Positions 1-14,360 of a stretch of DNA of 64,000 bases are shown piece after piece (within the stretch, counting starts at the first letter, position 1; the number at the start of each line of letters is the position of its first letter). Made by a program: the position numbers and the translations under genes. The stretch spans positions 22,511,514-22,575,513 of the forward strand of contig NC_134416.1 of the NCBI RefSeq assembly GCF_030867145.1. Reading direction: 5' to 3'. The notes under the pieces are model-generated. The model did not search any database and was not told where the DNA came from. It saw only the letters and a program-made list of their open reading frames with translations. This DNA is from Opisthocomus hoazin. Lineage: Eukaryota; Chordata; Aves; Opisthocomiformes; Opisthocomidae.

Positions 1-3000
1 CTGAGTTGTGGTTAGCCCCAGGGCTGGACACTTACTGATACAGCCAGCAATCATTCCACCTCAGGCAAAGTGTCCTCCAGGGACTGTAAACTAAGCCACA
101 TACTTCTTTATTAATTCATTAGTGTCTTTTACTGGCTCTCATATCATTGTGGTAACAGAATTACTGTGACTATGAATGCTGTTTTATAGCAAAAAATAAA
201 ACTGGAGCTAAATTGAGTGTGACAGTGACCATAGAGAAGAATAACATTGCTAATGGAGCTCTTGCACTACTCAGATTCCACAGACAACACTGGGACTGTA
301 AAACAAGGCTCAATTTGATTTTATACATAGCAACAACATCAAAACTGACAGAAACAAGGGCTGTGAGATAGAAACATACCAAAACTATGCATGTCAGAAG
401 ACTTTTGACTGAAGATGGGAGGTCTGAAGCAATATATTCAGTGCTAAGGTTAGTAGCAGCACTATAACTTAGTCAAATATGCATTTCTCAGCTCCATTTT
501 GTTTCTAGTGAGGGAGCTGCCGCCTTTCTTTTCTGTTGTTAAATTGAGGAGGCTTAATACCAAAAGACACTGCTTTATGGAACAACTTTATCACAGCAAG
601 CAAAGCACTGAACGGCTGGCATTATTTCATCATGCTCAACACTGCCAACTCCAGAGCACGGCATAAGGGACAATGGACCCAGATATGTGAGGAGCCTTCA
701 CTAGCAGGTGGTACAGTGCAGAACACTGGCTTGACTTGTGAGAAGGAGTCTCCCACAGCAATATGGCTGGCAATGAACCGAGAAGCTGTCAGAGGTGTTT
801 GCAGTTAGTTAACAGAAGTCACATTAGTATCCTGGTTTGAATGAAGCCTGTTGCAACATGGAGAACTCCATTACGGAAATTTAAAACAGCAGTTGTAGCA
901 TGAAGGTTCAAATCAATGACCTGATGTAGTGGAAGATGGAAATGAGAGGAGAAGAAACTGAGATTTGGTCTAATGCATAACATGCCGTGCAAACATGGTC
1001 TACTTGTAATCATTTTTCAGAATTCAGAGAATAATGTAAACTTGCAATAACAATTGCCATGATAATAACCAGGCAGTGCTTTATACAGAAGATGGAATAA
1101 ATTCTCCTTTCCTTTCAACAAAGGTTTAGCAGAAAAAGATACAGCCAGCAGCAATCAAACCGATTGAACTTATCAGGGTTCAAGCAGGTAGATAAAAAAT
1201 AGGGAAATTAAAGATTATTTTTCAATTCTTAATATTGAGCTGTCAGTATCATCACAAGAAAAATATAAATTCCAACTTTATTAACATCCAGTCATCCATG
1301 AACTGTGTTGGGATTGTTTGTGTCTTTTTGGGAAAGAGCAATAATCTCAAAGATTCAAACTTGGAAGTATTTGCAAAATTCTTCTAGCAAAAATATTTTA
1401 GAGCCTCAAATCCAAAGGACAAAAAAGTGAATGTAGTAATCACGGTTGTGCATGCATAAGCCTACGTAGAAGCTCTAATGCAGAACACTTGTACACTTCT
1501 ACAGATTGTTTAGCTGACATGAAAACTTCCCCAAGGGAGATTTCCAACCCTTAAAAAGCATCCACACCCTGCAGAAAAATTCCTCTCAGAATATAGTCAG
1601 ATTAAAGAAGAAATCCTGTAAAAATAGTGTGCCATACACTGATGCAATTAATCATGTGTATACACTCATTGGGAGCAAGTGGAGGCATAAGTGAAGCTGG
1701 CTGTGTAGTTGAATTTTTCCAGGGCTTGTTATTACTTACTTACATGCTTGATTTTATTCAAACTATGGAAAGACTAAACTGGAAGGAAGAAAGAATTCTG
1801 ATAAACTCCCTTCTTTCCAAGCAGTACTTCAAGAACCAGTACTACTTCTGTAAAAAGGGTGAAGGGACTCTTTCTGAGCATGCTTCCCCAACAGCCTGTA
1901 AGGGTATTTCATTTTCTTTAGTGTACTAGTTGATGCTCTCTGCTAGTGCACCAGGCCAGTGACTGGTGCACACGTGTACCAAGACAGAGCGTACTCCTTT
2001 ATCTGCCAAGATTAAGAGATACCTCCAAATACAGGCATAACATTTCTCTTTTGAAGTCTGCAAGTGTTAGAAGCCAATTGCAGCCTTAAAACCACCAAGA
2101 CAAGTTCATCTAAGGGCAAATTTTGGCCCTAAAATTGCATTACATGAAAGAAGTGCTATTGGGAGCAATTAAGAAATCAACATCTGCCAACAAATACACA
2201 GTTATTTTCTGCTGGAAATATAGGGAGGGAGTGATATATTAGGTATCATTTTGTAATGACAACCACTGTACCAATGGAAAAGTTTTAAAACACTCAAGAG
2301 GTCTTTCACAAACTAAATCCAATGACCTTTGTGTCATCAGAACAAATATATGGCACACAGAGGTAAAACCAGGACACATCAGAAGCTGTGTGATTAGAGT
2401 AATTATGCTCAGACCACAGTCACAGGGTAAGGTTGCATAAACATGAAGAAAACAAGAATGCATAATATACAATTTCAGTTTTAAGGAATCAGACTGAAAG
2501 AGTGTTTATAATTAAAATTACAATGCAGTTAAAAATTGCAAGTTTTCACCTTAGAGAAGTTGCAGTTGAAGTCGAGATCAAGAGTTATAATGCATTTTAA
2601 CAGGAACCCTAGCAGGCGTTTTAGAGTTGTATGTTACCACTGAAGAGCCCCGTAGATTTATTAGGCAGTATTAGCAACATTCAATCAGAAAGTCTATTTC
2701 TGTCATGAAAAGACAACTGCTTTTCTGATTTGGTTAACTTGACCAAGGCCTTGCTTTCACGAAGTCATAGATGCACACATAGACTACTGTGAATGTGAAA
2801 AATAGCCTACTACATAATCTTGGCCGTATGACTTCATGAAGGTGTATTGTGACTGAAACTTGCTGATGAACAAGTATGATTTTAAAATGTCCAGAGACAG
2901 AGATTTTTTATGAGCTTTGAGAATTTCCCATTATTGCTTAACTTTTCCTTTTTTATATTAATGTCATATTACTCCTCTATATCACATTACATTATCATAT

Positions 3001-6000
3001 TGCTCTTACACATAAATATTCAAATTTTCATATTACTAACTCATAAATATTGAAGTTTTATTTTGAAATTAATTTGTTTACTATTGACTTCTATACATTT
3101 GATTTTATATCTTTTTGCGTCACACTACAGCCATCCACCTGTGAAATAGAGCTCTTCTTATAGAATACATTGAAATGTTCAATCACTATGTAATTGTCTC
3201 CTTGATAAACAGTCTATTTTTCAACCTGTTACTGTAAAGTATAAATTTACAAACAACTAATCACTCTCTGAATTGTTTGTGGAACCTCATGCAATATTTT
3301 CAATATCTTTCTTCAACTACATATACTAAATCTGAATATGAGATGTGCAGAAGGGTGAAATTCCATCATGTACCTACTCCTTCTAAATATTTGGCCTTTT
3401 ATGTAAAAGATAAAGATTGCGTTAATAGCTCCAGTCAGAGAACAGCTTGAAGACTTTATAGTGAACTGACTGCTCTTATGCACCATGGCCAAGTCTATTT
3501 AGTCTTTGCTCTTCCAAAAAGTCATCAGTATTGTAACCACAACCTACTTTTCTGCTTTCTGTGAGCATGCGTTCCTCCTTTGGCATGAAATCTAATTGCA
3601 TACCATAGGTTGGTTCTCATCTACAAGGTGTTCCACATCACTCCAGCCAGTTAGTTTATCTCTCACCTAACCCTGGAATCATACGTAAGTAAAATCAGCA
3701 ATGACTTTATGTTTCTTGCAAGTCGTTTATGATAATTTTTAAAAGCCTGGAACCAAGAACATTTCCAACAAAAGACATTTTAATACAAGCTCCCCTTTTA
3801 TGCCAGTAATAAAACCCAATTTACCTTCACATTTAGTCAGGGTTTAATCCATTTAAAATAGACCTTTTGTAACACTCTAGTTTCCTAAATGAAACCACAT
3901 TGGTGTAATAATTCAAATACTTAACAGAACATTCAATATATTATGTCATTAATATTCTGTTTATTGACCAAAGTGATTACATAATGTGAACATGAATACA
4001 TCTGCAAACTCATGCTGACTTAGGTAATTTTACTGCCCTGCTCCTTGTTTCTTTGTTAATTGATTACCATACCATCGTCTATCACCGTTACGATGACAGG
4101 TCTATGAATTATTCAGCTTTTTCCAGATCCCAGTTTTGGCCTGACATTAGCTTAGTTTGGATTTTTCTCAGTGCTCCCTGGTTTACTGAAAATAAATATG
4201 AATAAATGAGGCATCTCCCAAGCCATATCTTTTAAATCTGTTGGACACAGTTTATTTGGACAAGTAATATAAAAATACCTTAAATTTAATAATTACCTTA
4301 TGACATCATGCTAAGTTTCTAGTAGAAAAGAAAGTACATGTGTACCATCATGTGACATAGTCCCATTCTTTTATGTTCAAGATAAATAATAATTGAATTA
4401 ACACAATTGAATTTTCTACATTATTAGTATTCTAATTTTGCCTGTTTCTAACACACTGTGTGAAAATTCCTTTGAGTTCTATCTTACTTTGCTTGGCTAA
4501 TACTTTTCCTTTCATTTTTTTCATTTCAATAGTATCCTTTGTGTTTCATTCCAGCTATATGCTTCACAGAAGAATAATCATTGTCTCCAATTCCTGACTC
4601 TTTGTTTATAGCCACTGCTATCAAATTTAACTTGGATAGTTCCCTTTCCTCTCTGCACCAGGTTGTTATGCTTGGGAGTTGGATTTTTTTAACCAGCCTA
4701 GACTTTCTTTTTCCCAGATTGTGGTTTCTGAGGAAACTATTCAATTCAGTAAACTTTTCTGTTCATTTTCAGATATGAATCATATTTTTCTATTTAAATT
4801 TTATTTTGGATGATTTGACTCATAATCAGTTTCAGCTCTGAGTAGTCCCTTAAGGCATTATGTATTTATTTATATGAGATCATTTGCCTTAATTCATTTG
4901 CAATCTTTATAATCTAAGTATCCACCAGATTATTACTTTTGGATTAATTCTTTCCTATCTGACAATATGGGAAGTAATAGAATTTCCTATATTTACTGCA
5001 ATTAATTCATTTAATAAAAGTCATGTATAATTTCAAAAAATTGTGACATTTAAATACAGTCAAAAAGACAGCACTAGCAGCTGCTCAGATGTAATTCCAC
5101 CATAATGTACCTTTTACCTTTAGTTAGTAGTTCTGTCTTGAAGTGTAATTTGCTGATTAATACTAGCTTCCACCTAAGTCACTATATTCTGTGGTATCTG
5201 CTGAAATACTCATCCTGAGCTGTCAGTGAAATGAAAGAAGTAGACAATGTACCTTTCCTTTTCCCATAACAGATTAGAGCTTGTGATTATTAATATTTCA
5301 GTCATTAAAAGCTTCTGAAGAGATATGAATAACACAAGACAAATTTCACCCTTCCCTTTTGCTGTTAGTGTAACACTTCTCTGCCTTATGCATCAATTTC
5401 TTCCCTCTGGAAAGGCAGATGCTGTTTCTGCTGAGCTGTGGATGGATTCAAACCACATAAATTCCACTGAAGCTCAAACTGAGGGTGAATTCAGGTATAC
5501 AAGTCTCAGGATTCAGACTGCCTGTTCTCATGTACCTAAAATTATTCAGTAACACCTCTGGGATCATAACATGGAGTATCTTAAACAGGATTATGAATTG
5601 CTTTGCAGTGGGGAACATATCTAAGCCTTGGTGAAAGATACTGGATTTAAATCTACATTCCCGCAGAAAAAAAGTTCAATAAGTATGCTTAAACTCCTAG
5701 CTCCCTTGGACAGAATCACCCTCTTTGATTGCAATTCATGGACAGAGGAACATAAAGACAGGTGTTTACCTAGGAGCAATGACCTACTCATGAGAGCACA
5801 CTCTCAGGAGACTGGAAAACTGGATTTTAGGTTCACTTCAGCCTTAGGCAGCTTGAATTCACTTTGTCGAACAGCAAGGTGGAACCTGTCAGGCCAGAAA
5901 TATTCCAGATTCAGTTTTAAGGCTGGGACAGTACCATTTAAAGCCAGAAATATGACGACTGAGAAGCCAAAGAACAATTTAAACCAAGAGGATCTTGACT

Positions 6001-9000
6001 CTGTTGATCAAGGATCCACGTTGATTTTGTTCCCTTAGACAGTGGAGTGAGATCAGCACAGGAGAACATGTGGGATTGTCCCTGGTGCCTCAGGTTACCC
6101 AAAAAATGAATGGGGAAATATGTGAGGAATGTGGGATTATGCTATTCTAGGTGGCAAGTATCACACCTCTCTATGGCTGGTTGCTAATTCCACGGGTACA
6201 CAACAAATTATGCTGAAACTCTTTTTTCTGCTATAGTTATTTGCATTGTTACATTACCCAGTGTTTTATTTTGAAATCTGTCTGCTCACTGCTCCCAAAG
6301 GGAAATTGTGCAAAAGCCACGTGCACATGGGGCTGCTGGGTGGCATGGCTGCTGTATCAGGCTGTCACCCACTCGGCTGTAGCTCAGAGCCCTGGGCTAG
6401 AGAGGGTTTAGACAGTGGGGTCTGAGACAAAGAGGCCAAATTCTCGTCCCTTGATCAAGTTAATTTAAAGATATCAAAAGAAGGCAAAGGTACGTTTATG
6501 GGGCTGAATGGCGACACCCCAAACTTCCCACTGCGTAAGGCAGTGTGACTGTGCCAAAGCGTGATGACACCACACGGAAACACGGCGCTGTAAGACAAGC
6601 CTAAACCACAGAGGCGTTCCTCCAGCCAGGGACTCCCACCGAGTTTCCCCATCTGTATTTGTCTCAGACATGCTCTATGACCACAACCAGGACAGCGATA
6701 CACATCTCCCCAGGCTCCCTGCTCCCTGTAAGATGTGGAAGAATGACATAACGGGGTGTTAAAATCCCTGACGCAGCTGGGAAAGCTTGCTTTCAGAGGA
6801 GGGAAGACAACATCATACATACTCCAAGGATTCAGTCCAAAGCCTTGGAATAACCCAAGCGTGTGTTGTGTTTTCCTCGACCCTGAGTGACTCCTAAACT
6901 CAAGCACTTTAAGAGATGACAGCACAAACACCTCTGGGGCAAACAAACACTCATGTAAAGGCATACTTACAATTTCCCTTTCCCAAAATATACTTTTGGA
7001 TGGAATCTGAGATAAGCGCTTCTAAAGGAGAACATTGTCAAAGAAAAATCTGTATTTTTGTTCAAATGAGCATTGAAAGATCTTTTCTTTGGTGTCCAAA
7101 GATCAGTTTGTGACACCAAATAAGACTGCAGCGGATTTTGGAAAAGAAACTGTTGACGAAAACCTGTGTTTCTAAAGGAGTGGGCTACGTGTAAGGATAG
7201 AAGAAAAAGACATAAATAAATAAGATTAATACTGAAAATGTTAGCCTGACCACAGTATGGTGAGGCTATGTATTAACAAAGAAAGAGCACTATTTGGTAA
7301 CAAAACAACATGACCAAAATTTATCTGATACAAAGTCTCTGAGAATGAGAGAAACCCACATCGCAGAGACTATTCATTGATGTGTTTTGTAAACATTGCA
7401 AATGAAAGATAAGGAGTGAGATAGATTGGAGCTATACGGCACTTTTATTTATAATTTTTAACACAATGTAGACTGTGTTAAATTTTTTGTGCCCATTAAA
7501 ATGTGAGCTTACTATTGACCATCTAAAGCTATTCTCACTGAATTCAGCCTACTGAGAAATGCAAACACTGGCACATACACGGTGATTAAGTACAGATGTC
7601 ATCATTTGACAAATAATCATAACAAATAATTGTCACTTCCTTGTTTAGAAACCACTAATTTAAAACATGTGTGTGCTGACCTAACCTCACTAGTGCACCC
7701 TTTTCTTATGTGGGGAGAGAAGAGGGAGAGAGGTTCAAGCTGTTATCTTTACTACAGGAAAACTAACCTTTTGTTCTCTGGTTCTAACTTTCTGCTGCAC
7801 AGAGTTACTTTGCTCAGAAGCATGCCCCACACTGGCTTCTGTTCTGCAACACTTGTCATAAAAAGCCACTTTAGGAGAGTGGAGTGGGAGGACAGAAGCG
7901 CAAGACACGATCTGCTATGATACTGTTTCTTCCAGATCTACCAGTGACAGTCATTTACATTATTAGTGTGCCGCACTCTTCCAGACATGAAGAATACACA
8001 GATATCTTTTCAGTCAGAAGAACCTTAGCTTAGATTAAGGCAACAACTAAACTGAGAAATATTTCATGAGCAAGAACACGGGTGCCTCATCTCAGGCTTT
8101 GCACTGAACACCAGCAAGAAACTGACTATGAACAGGGCATGAAAGATTTCCCAGGGCAGGCTGGGGGCTCTCTGTCCATATTGTTGGAGAATGATTGCCT
8201 TGAGGTTATAACATGGTTGTAGAAAATAAGCAGCTATAGAAACCTGTAAGTACAGGGGACTTCAAGCAACACACACAAGAAGATATGAAACATTTCAAAG
8301 AAAGAGAGAGCCCCAAACGACCTTCTCACTTTGCATGTAAATCACCCCCAAGTTTTGAATTTGTTCATGAACCAAACATGAAGTCAGTATTGGCATTTAA
8401 TAACACCTCCTATTATCATAAGAGCCACATGAAACATAGTTATTTAAACATCAGAAGTTACGAATTTTAATTTGTCCATTTACATTCATGAAATGAAAGG
8501 TAACTTCGCTTCAATTAATGATGTTATTACCAAGGATAAACAAGCAGTGACAGCAGTAATGATTAAAATGGTATATTCCTAAGGTTGCACATGTCATATA
8601 GCAGTGTTTACTTTGAAGTATGTTGTTTATCTGTACTGAAAAACGTTAAACCCAGTCTTCAAACAATTTAATTTAGGTCCTCAATCAAGTGCTGGTGTGG
8701 AGTCTTTCGGAAAAAAGAGCAAGACTCTTGGTGAGTGTTTATGTGAAAAAGCACTGTTTACATTTCAGCTTCGCCTCAGAATCTATAGTGTAATGTTTAC
8801 AGAAAGCAGCCAGCAAAGCTGTATTATTTGATTCTAATGAACAATACTCTTTTAATTAATTATTACAGCTTCCTCTCATATCACCGTTGTGAAACATGAA
8901 GATAAAGGAGGTCTTATATAACCACAAGTTTTGGACTTCTTTCACTTTCTCTCTTTTTTTGTAGCTACTTCCTATAACACAATAGAAATCTCAGTTTTGA

Positions 9001-12000
9001 TAGGTCATTAAATTTGAAATCAACATATTTTGCATTTGTATTAGCTAAGATCACGTTTAACCATTCAGTTGAAGAAAGGCTATTTTCAAGGCCTTTTCAG
9101 GCTTATGTTTGCTAGAAGGGATGTTGTGAGGGCATAATATAATTCCTTCAGCAGAATTCTGCTTTCTGGGTGAAAGAAAGGTGTCTAGGAAGAGCACAGC
9201 ATTCCCTGTGGCAGCAGTAATGAGAGAGAATTATTCCGAGACTGCACAGTGCTCCACTCCTGCGGTGAGGAGTTGCTCTACCACTTTTTGCCCTCCGCAG
9301 GCATCTGATATTCCAGAAGACACTGCTGAGATCTACTCTTCCTAGAGATATCAGTGCTCTTCTCCATACAGAGCCCCTGGTTATGGCGGTAATGCAGAAT
9401 GGGCGCAACCCATGCTCCTGTTCCCCTGAATACTCTGGCTGGAAAGATATCAGAGCATACCACAGATCCCTCACTGTTCACATCTCCAGGTTGTCTTTGA
9501 AAGGAAACTAATGTACGTAGGAAGATGACAATGACACAGATCTCATCTTGGAGCAAAGTGTGAACGAAAGGGATCCTGGTAACAAAACCACCTGAACTGG
9601 GCAGTGACATGTGAACCACATAGTCCCACTCTGCAAAGACACGACACGTTCTCTGGGTGCGGCTGGGCTTCCTCATGCATCTGAATCTGCCTAGAGCAAT
9701 GAAGTATGCAGACAACACACTTTCCGACATGAATTAATACTTTGGAATTCTCTTCTCAACTATGATATCAACATATATATATATTCAACTAGTCCCTCAA
9801 CACAGCTTTAAAGAGCAAAACTCACCCAAGACAAAGAAAATAAACTCTTCCAAGAAAAGCCCTCAGTCCTGCTTCTGAATTTATGTGATGATCAAAATCT
9901 TCCATGCCTACACTCTCAATGTTAGTGCCATAATTAAGCTCTCTAGACAGTGTGTACAGCTAAGCTCCCATCCCTGAAAATGGTAGAGACAGTAATCCCA
10001 GACACATGACAACAGCACCACAGAAATACTCTCCTTGGGAGCGACTAGCTAACATACTCCAGTCTCTTCTCTCCTGCAACATCCCGCTGCATTGACACTG
10101 CCTTCTTCCCACCCACCCTTCACACACACCACCACCCCCCTGGCCTTTTTCATTCCCTCACTCTGTTTTTTTCTCCCATGACTATGCACTTACTTCACGG
10201 AGCAGCCCCAGAAACCAGGAAAGGCAGTGGGATCCCAGCTGGACATGCCAGGTTGCAACCTCAGCTGTGGAACTGAGCCAAACATGCAACACCAGCAGCT
10301 GAGGCTGTCCCAGAAGCTCTGATCATCCACCAAGAATAAACAGCTGCTTCGGCTCCTACAATCAGGAGTAAGCCCTGATTACTTCACCTGCTACTGCCTA
10401 ACCTCTCCTCCCTTCTCTCCTCTGTCCTTTTTATCGAAGACAGGAAAAGGCTAAAAATATTCCCCTGCTTCAGAATGATTAATACAAATCACCAGCAGAA
10501 ACAGCATATTCTGCTCTACTAATAAGGGTGCTTTCCAGATCAAGAGGTGCCAAAGAACATCTGTGACAAAAAAGACTCAGGAGATTCCCAAATACATTTG
10601 CTTTGAATGATCAGACAGCTTCGTAACCTTTCACCTTCAAAACCCCACATGCTTTGTGCTTTGTTTAGTTTTGGTTTGTCGGGTTTTTCCTTCCTGTACA
10701 GTCTAGTCAACATTTTTTTACTGTTTGGCATGAATATTTCAGTCTATTTACCATGGGAATTTGCAATTCATTGTCTCTGTGCTCAAAGATCTGAGCTACT
10801 TGTGACTGTTTTACAATGAGGTGATCAGATTAACACCTTTGTGACCCTGGGTTCATCTACTCTATCAAAAATAATACCACAGAGTTTTGTTTCCATAAGA
10901 ATTTTGCAAGTTTTTAAATATATCATTTAAATGCATCCATCTAAAGGAGATGTTTTGGCCCCATTTTATTCTACAGAGAGGGCTTAATTTTCTGAATTAA
11001 GTAGATGATGTTTGCTTAGAGAAATTGCCTATGGAAAAATATGTACATTTAAGCTAAACCTGTGATTTTCTGGATTAGTCCCTATATAACTGCAAAGAAT
11101 TAGACTTTATGTCAGGAGAACTGATTCAATATCACTTGATTAAATTTGGAAGAAAAAGGACAGAAAACAACCCGATAGTGAGGTAAAGTCAGAAGAAGGA
11201 AAGCGCTGTTGATGTCACATGTCTGTCTTTCCCAGCTGTCCTTACTGTCTGATCTCAGCATACTGAGACTTCTGTTATTTTTGTTATAGCTGGGGTCAGA
11301 GAAAGAAATTATCTTCTTCTGCATCCTGACAGAACTGGAGAGAAAATTTCCAGCACTGGTCAACTTCTCCTTGCCCAACAAAAGACAAGAACCAATGGAA
11401 GCAGGGAGCAGCCGACAGATCTAGTGAGAAATAAAAGAATTAAAATTTAAAAAAAAAGGATAAATTTACTTTTTTTGGTCCACCTTCTTAGGAGAAAGAA
11501 ATGTGTAAACTCTACAGTGCCATCAAGAGAAGTGGATTAATTTAATTTGTGGATGTATACTTCACTGTGCCACTGGGAAGAACTATTCTAGGGGTGCATG
11601 GCACTGGGATAGTACACCAGATTCAGTGAAAAGCTGAAATTCAGGAAATTTTCACAGAATTTGGGACTGCATTGCAGCCAAGTGAGCTGGCTTTCTAGGG
11701 TACATCAACCTGACGTGAAATGTCTCTCAGTGTCCATGATTAACATGTGTAGATTCGATCTTTATCAAATGCAACTCTCATACGCTTGCTCTGGCTTGGA
11801 GGGAATGATTTGATGAGGTAGCTATCCAGAAGAAAAATTTGTTCGTACTTGACTCATCATTTTCTGTGACTAATCGTACTGCTCACCCAGACCCCATTCT
11901 CACTTGCACTCCTCAATCCCTGTAGCTGATCCTTGGAGGGAAGACGAAATATGAGATGTTCCTTTCACCCCCAGTCTCACTGAAACAGCCAGCAGTTCAA

Positions 12001-13164
12001 GTTGTCTCTTTCCTGCCTCCTTCAATCCAGCTGCAGGTTTGCCTCAGAAAACAAAGTAAAATACAATATATCACTAGTGCAAAGAACAAAAAAAAAGAAA
12101 AAAACACAAAAAACCCTACCAAAACCACAATCAATCATACTGAAGGCTCAGCGTATGTGGTTACCTTGTTACGAAAGTCTTAGCACCTTATATTTCAACA
12201 GCTCCTTCACAGCAAGTCCCCTGTGTGCAACTTGTTTCTTGAAAGCTCAGATGCAATTTTTTACATTCCTTTAGACTGCGGTTCACTCTACATGTGAAAC
12301 AGCTCATTTACACACACTCCTACAGGTCAGAACCAACAGGCCTGCAGAAATTTGTTCACCTTAGCTCATCCATGGAATGAGAAAAAGCTTACTGCAGAAC
12401 TGTGTGACAAAACATCGGCATACAGGGCAGCTATGCTGCATGATACACACTTCCTTCAGTGAAGTTTTCTGCAAATTCCTTTAGAAGCTACTAGAAATTA
12501 TTTTTCTAAACATGTCTTTCACATGTGAAGAAATTATAGTGGTGCTTTTCACACACATAAAGAAAACAACTTACTGTGGTTTATTCATGAAAAAGTGATT
12601 TTTAGAAACACTTCAGTATGTCACATTTTAAATGGCTCTTGAGTATTTTAGTTATTCAGGGTTTAATTATTTTTCTCTGCTGGCTTATGAATTGGTCAGA
12701 ATGTGATCTCCATTTCTGTACTGCATTAGTTGCATCAAAATGCTCGCTGTGTGACCTTGGGAAAGTCATTCTGATCAGTAACAGCTGAGCAACAGTCAAC
12801 GAAGATTCCTCACCAACAGTATTCAAAATCCTACCAAAATAAAGACATCTTCATGATTACTTATTTTCTTCATCTCTAAGGATATTTTTCACCCTTATAG
12901 AGAGAAATTACATTGATTCAAAAATCTTCAAGGTTGAGTAAGAGACAGTTGCAGGAAACTACTGAAAAGCGAGTGGAAAAATATTGAAAAATCATGTTTA
13001 GCATAGGATAACCATGTTCTGTCATCAAAACACTTCCCTTTAAGCAGAATGAATGAGGAAAACAAACCAAATGTTTATCTAACGGTTCCACAGAAACAAT
13101 TATGTATGTTATGGTGAATGATAAGCTAAACATGGCAAGATAATATCATATTGTTCCTTCCAGA
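1..13164. other. intergenic, no supported gene
   Basis: This stretch is AT-rich intergenic sequence, most strongly AT-rich at about 2930-3110 and 3700-5060. The longest frames (5628-6038 +, 6455-6964 -, 9278-9730 -) have no recognisable domains and lack convincing gene structure. A short (TA)n lies at 9773-9783. I recognise no repeat family here. Confidence 0.6.
12085..12127. repeat. A-rich low-complexity tract
   Basis: A-rich simple sequence (AAAAAAAAGAAAAAAACACAAAAAA-like), which produces Lys-rich pseudo-frames. Confidence 0.7.
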
Positions 13165-13530
13165 AAAACATACAACAGCTGGAGAGAATCCAGAGGAAAG
13201 TGACGAAGATCAGAACCTTAAAAAATCTTCACTGAAGAAAGTCTGAAAGAAATAGGGTTCTGCAGCTTAAGGAACAGGAGGATGGAGGAAAGAGTGGAAC
13301 ATAGCAGTCTTTCAGTATGCAGATCATTGTTACACGAGAAACAATTTTTTCATTGGGGATTCTGCATTAGTTATGTCCACAGCAGACAGGAAAAGAAGAC
13401 GAAGCAGAGGACCAAGGAAGTTATTAAAAAAAGTTTGCTGATGTTTACGATGATGAAATATCAGAGCAGGGTGGCTGGAGACAGGCTTGGGAGAGTCCAT
13501 TGCTGGAGACGTTAAGGGTTGATTACACAA
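13165..13530 (+). mobile_element. old, degenerate CR1 fragment
   Basis: Translated on the + strand, the first 110 bp read like the CR1 ORF2 block LERVQRR...LxxLGLFSLxxRR: LERIQRKVTKIR, then, after small gaps, SLKEIGFCSLRNRR. The end (13470-13512) fits the later CR1 block around HWNRLP with GRVHCWRR. The centre is highly diverged. The assignment rests on ordered short matches. A younger CR1 fragment abuts it directly. Confidence 0.6.
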
Positions 13531-13559
13531 GTGTGTCAGCAGGGACACGGGTAGACCTG

Positions 13560-14360
13560 AAGGCTTTACAGTGAGGTCTGGACAGGCTGGGTTGATGATC
13601 CAAGGCCAATTCCATGAGGTTCAACAAGGCCAAGTTCCAGGTCCTGCACTTCATTCACAACAACCCCATGCAACGCTACAGGGTTGGGGAAGAGTGGCTG
13701 GAAAGCTGCCCAAAGGAAAGGGGCCTTGGAGTGCTGGTCAACAGCTGGCTGAACATGAGCCAGCAGTGTGCCCAGGTGGCCAAGAAGGCCAACAGCACCC
13801 TGGCTTCTATCAGGAATGGTGTGGCCAGCAGGAGTAGGGAGGTGATCGTGTCTCTGTACTTGCCACCTGTGAGGCTTCACCTTGAGTACTGTGTTCAGTT
13901 TTGGGCCCCTCAGTATAAGAAAGACATCGAGGTGCTGGAGTCTAGAAAATAAGTCTTATGAGGAGGGGCTGAGGGAACTGGGGTTGTTTAGCCTGGAAAA
14001 AGGAGGCTGAGGGGGGACCTTATGGTTCTCTACAGCTACCTGAAAGGAGGCTGCAGCGAGGTGGATGTCAGTCTCTTTTCTCCAGTAACAAGTGATGGGA
14101 CAAGAGGAAATGGCCTCAAGTTGAGTCAAGGATATTTAGACTGGATATTAGGAAAAATTTCTTCACTGAAAGGCTTGTCAAGCATTGGCACAGGTTGCCC
14201 AGGGAAGTGGTTGGGTCACCATCCCTGAAGGTATTTAAAAGACATGTAGATATGGTGCCTGGGGACAAGATTTAGCGGTGGACTTGGCAGTGTTAGGTTT
14301 ATGGTTGGACTCAATGATGTTTAGGGTCTTTTAAAACCTAAATTATTCTATGATTCTATG
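13560..14360 (+). mobile_element. degenerate CR1 copy with 3' end, ~0.8 kb
   Basis: This is a + strand CR1 3' portion. At 13614-13952 the frame encodes [46 protein letters not shown] and [16 protein letters not shown], all standard CR1 ORF2 C-terminal blocks. A stop and frameshifts then interrupt it; later blocks ([10 protein letters not shown], the HWNRLP equivalent as AGTGGTTGGGTCACC, then TATTTAAAAGACATG) follow in other frames. The 3' UTR ends GGTTGGACTCAATGATGTTT, then two TTCTATGA octamers to 14360. The octamer variant with A rather than G, and the amount of decay, indicate an older subfamily. Confidence 0.88.

Noticed and set aside
5325..6038. Two consecutive plus-strand frames (75 and 136 residues)
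   Set aside because: The second starts only at TTG, composition is unremarkable and no family is recognised; no evidence for a gene.
6455..6964. 169-residue minus-strand frame starting with ATG
   Set aside because: No recognisable domain, no repeats of family motifs, and an overlapping alternative frame at 6474-6671; consistent with chance in a slightly GC-richer stretch.
9148..9730. Overlapping minus-strand frames of 108 and 150 residues
   Set aside because: Two frames compete over the same bases, neither resembles a known protein and no splice context is convincing.
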